From assembly GCA_947503345.1 (NCBI GenBank), contig CANNCW010000006.1, positions 85,611 through 149,610 of the forward strand: a stretch of 64,000 nt of DNA. Reading direction: 5' to 3'. This document shows positions 63,721 through 64,000 of the stretch, piece by piece. This DNA comes from an uncultured Kangiella sp. GTDB lineage: Bacteria > Pseudomonadota > Gammaproteobacteria > Enterobacterales > Kangiellaceae. Positions within the stretch are counted from its first letter, which is position 1. Each line of letters opens with the position of its first letter. The translations under genes and the position numbers were made by a program. Below the pieces are notes generated by a model. That model saw only the letters and a program-made list of their open reading frames with translations. It did no database searches and was not told the DNA's origin.

Positions 63721-63748
63721 TTGACAGGTACGAGGTGCAATGTATAAT
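63721..63748 (+). promoter_or_regulatory. rRNA promoter P3
   Basis: Perfect TTGACA and TATAAT with a 16-base spacer, then TCGCCTCC. It shares the TTGACAGG context with P2. The start site would be about 210 bases before 16S. Confidence 0.9.
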
Positions 63749-63785
63749 TCGCCTCCACTTGAGCGGAGCAGGTTCTTCGTCAAGT

Positions 63786-63824
63786 TGTTCATTAAAAAGA
63801 AGTAAGACAATTTGTGTGGGCACT
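63786..63824 (+). promoter_or_regulatory. rRNA antitermination (boxA/boxC) region
   Basis: TGTTCATTAAAA (63786-63797) resembles boxA, and GTGTGGGCACT (63814-63824), preceded by AGACAATTT, matches the boxC region of E. coli rrn leaders. Confidence 0.75.
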
Positions 63825-63961
63825 TATGTTGGTGATGCATCGCATTATCAATGAAGTGACCAACACCCTAAAATTAATTCGATTAATTGATTTATTTTTA
63901 ATAAGTTGGTGATTCATTGAGCAAAAGATTAGAAGCTTTTTTCCAAGCTTCGCAAAACTTT

Positions 63962-64000
63962 AAACTGAAGAGTTTGATCATGGCTCAGATTGAACGCTGG
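63962..64000 (+). rRNA. rrs: 16S ribosomal RNA, 5' end only
   Basis: The final bases AAACTGAAGAGTTTGATCAT and onward differ from the E. coli 16S 5' end by one base and include the universal 27F primer site (AGAGTTTGATCATGGCTCAG). The remainder lies beyond the window. Confidence 0.98.

Larger units (their letters stand above)
63299..63961 (+). other. rRNA operon promoter and leader region
   Basis: A 663-base stretch without protein genes. In order it contains a terminator, three tandem promoters (63424, 63561, 63721), an antitermination region (63786-63824) and the processing leader. The leader has inverted repeats TGTTGGT/ACCAACA (63827-63833 and 63859-63865) and GAAGCTT/AAGCTTC (63932-63938 and 63945-63951) just before the 16S start. 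Confidence 0.85.

Noticed and set aside
1..64000. Mobile elements, prophage, CRISPR or defence systems
   Set aside because: No transposase, integrase, repeat array or terminal repeats were found. Gene order is that of a core chromosome apart from the sulfotransferase and oxygenase genes.

Overview
This window looks like chromosomal DNA of a moderately A+T-rich gammaproteobacterium. Gene orders match those of the class: tex/ompR/envZ, hslRO, gspC-N with yrfG-nudE, gpmI-envC, yibN-grxC-secB-gpsA, glnA-ntrBC, tatABC, ubiEJB, hslVU-ftsN-priA-rpmE, anmK-mepM-tyrS. The window ends in the first bases of a 16S rRNA gene whose sequence is nearly that of the E. coli 5' end. Protein character suggests a marine Kangiellaceae/Oceanospirillales-type organism, but that placement is a guess. 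I see no phage, insertion sequence, CRISPR array or tRNA gene.

Layout. 1-3736: partial tex, the osmosensing pair ompR-envZ, and the redox/heat chaperone genes hslR-hslO. 3959-16747: a complete type II secretion operon gspC-N running into yrfG and nudE. 16744-20649 (minus): an S41 protease, envC and gpmI. 20730-25171: a small hypothetical gene, qmcA-nfeD behind a heat-shock-like promoter, then yibN-grxC-secB-gpsA. 25330-29036 (minus): trmL, an NtrC reduced to receiver plus DNA-binding domain, ntrB and glnA, with two NtrC-type operators. 29410-35096: a large TonB-dependent receptor, two convergent 2-oxoglutarate oxygenase genes, and a PP-loop ATPase next to a TusA-like sulfur carrier. 35250-43322: typA, a lipoprotein gene with dtd, an MFS-acyltransferase fusion, tatD, an AI-2E-type transporter and a secreted M24 peptidase. 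43377-49810 (mostly minus): tatABC, hinT, ubiEJB and a DUF971 gene. 49894-51423: a TPR-sulfotransferase gene inserted into the otherwise conserved hslU/DUF971 neighbourhood. 51442-57724: hslVU, ftsN, priA, a small abundant-looking membrane protein gene and rpmE. 57806-63298: two membrane-anchored HTH regulators flanking anmK, mepM and tyrS. 63299-64000: three tandem rRNA promoters, an antitermination region and the 16S start.

The most unusual feature is the nitrogen-regulation locus. NtrC keeps the phosphoacceptor D54, T82 and K104 and a characteristic Fis-type helix-turn-helix, but the whole sigma-54-activating AAA+ domain is missing. The operators before glnA and ntrB are intact and sit close to sigma-70-like -10 boxes (about -62 and -39). 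This suggests that nitrogen control here has been rewired from sigma-54 enhancer activation to direct sigma-70 control. Other points of interest are the PP-loop/TusA pair as a possible uncharacterised RNA-thiolation module, a 30-bp perfect palindrome that encodes the same C-terminal LQDN on both strands of two convergent genes, and sigma-32-like promoters before qmcA-nfeD and hslVU.
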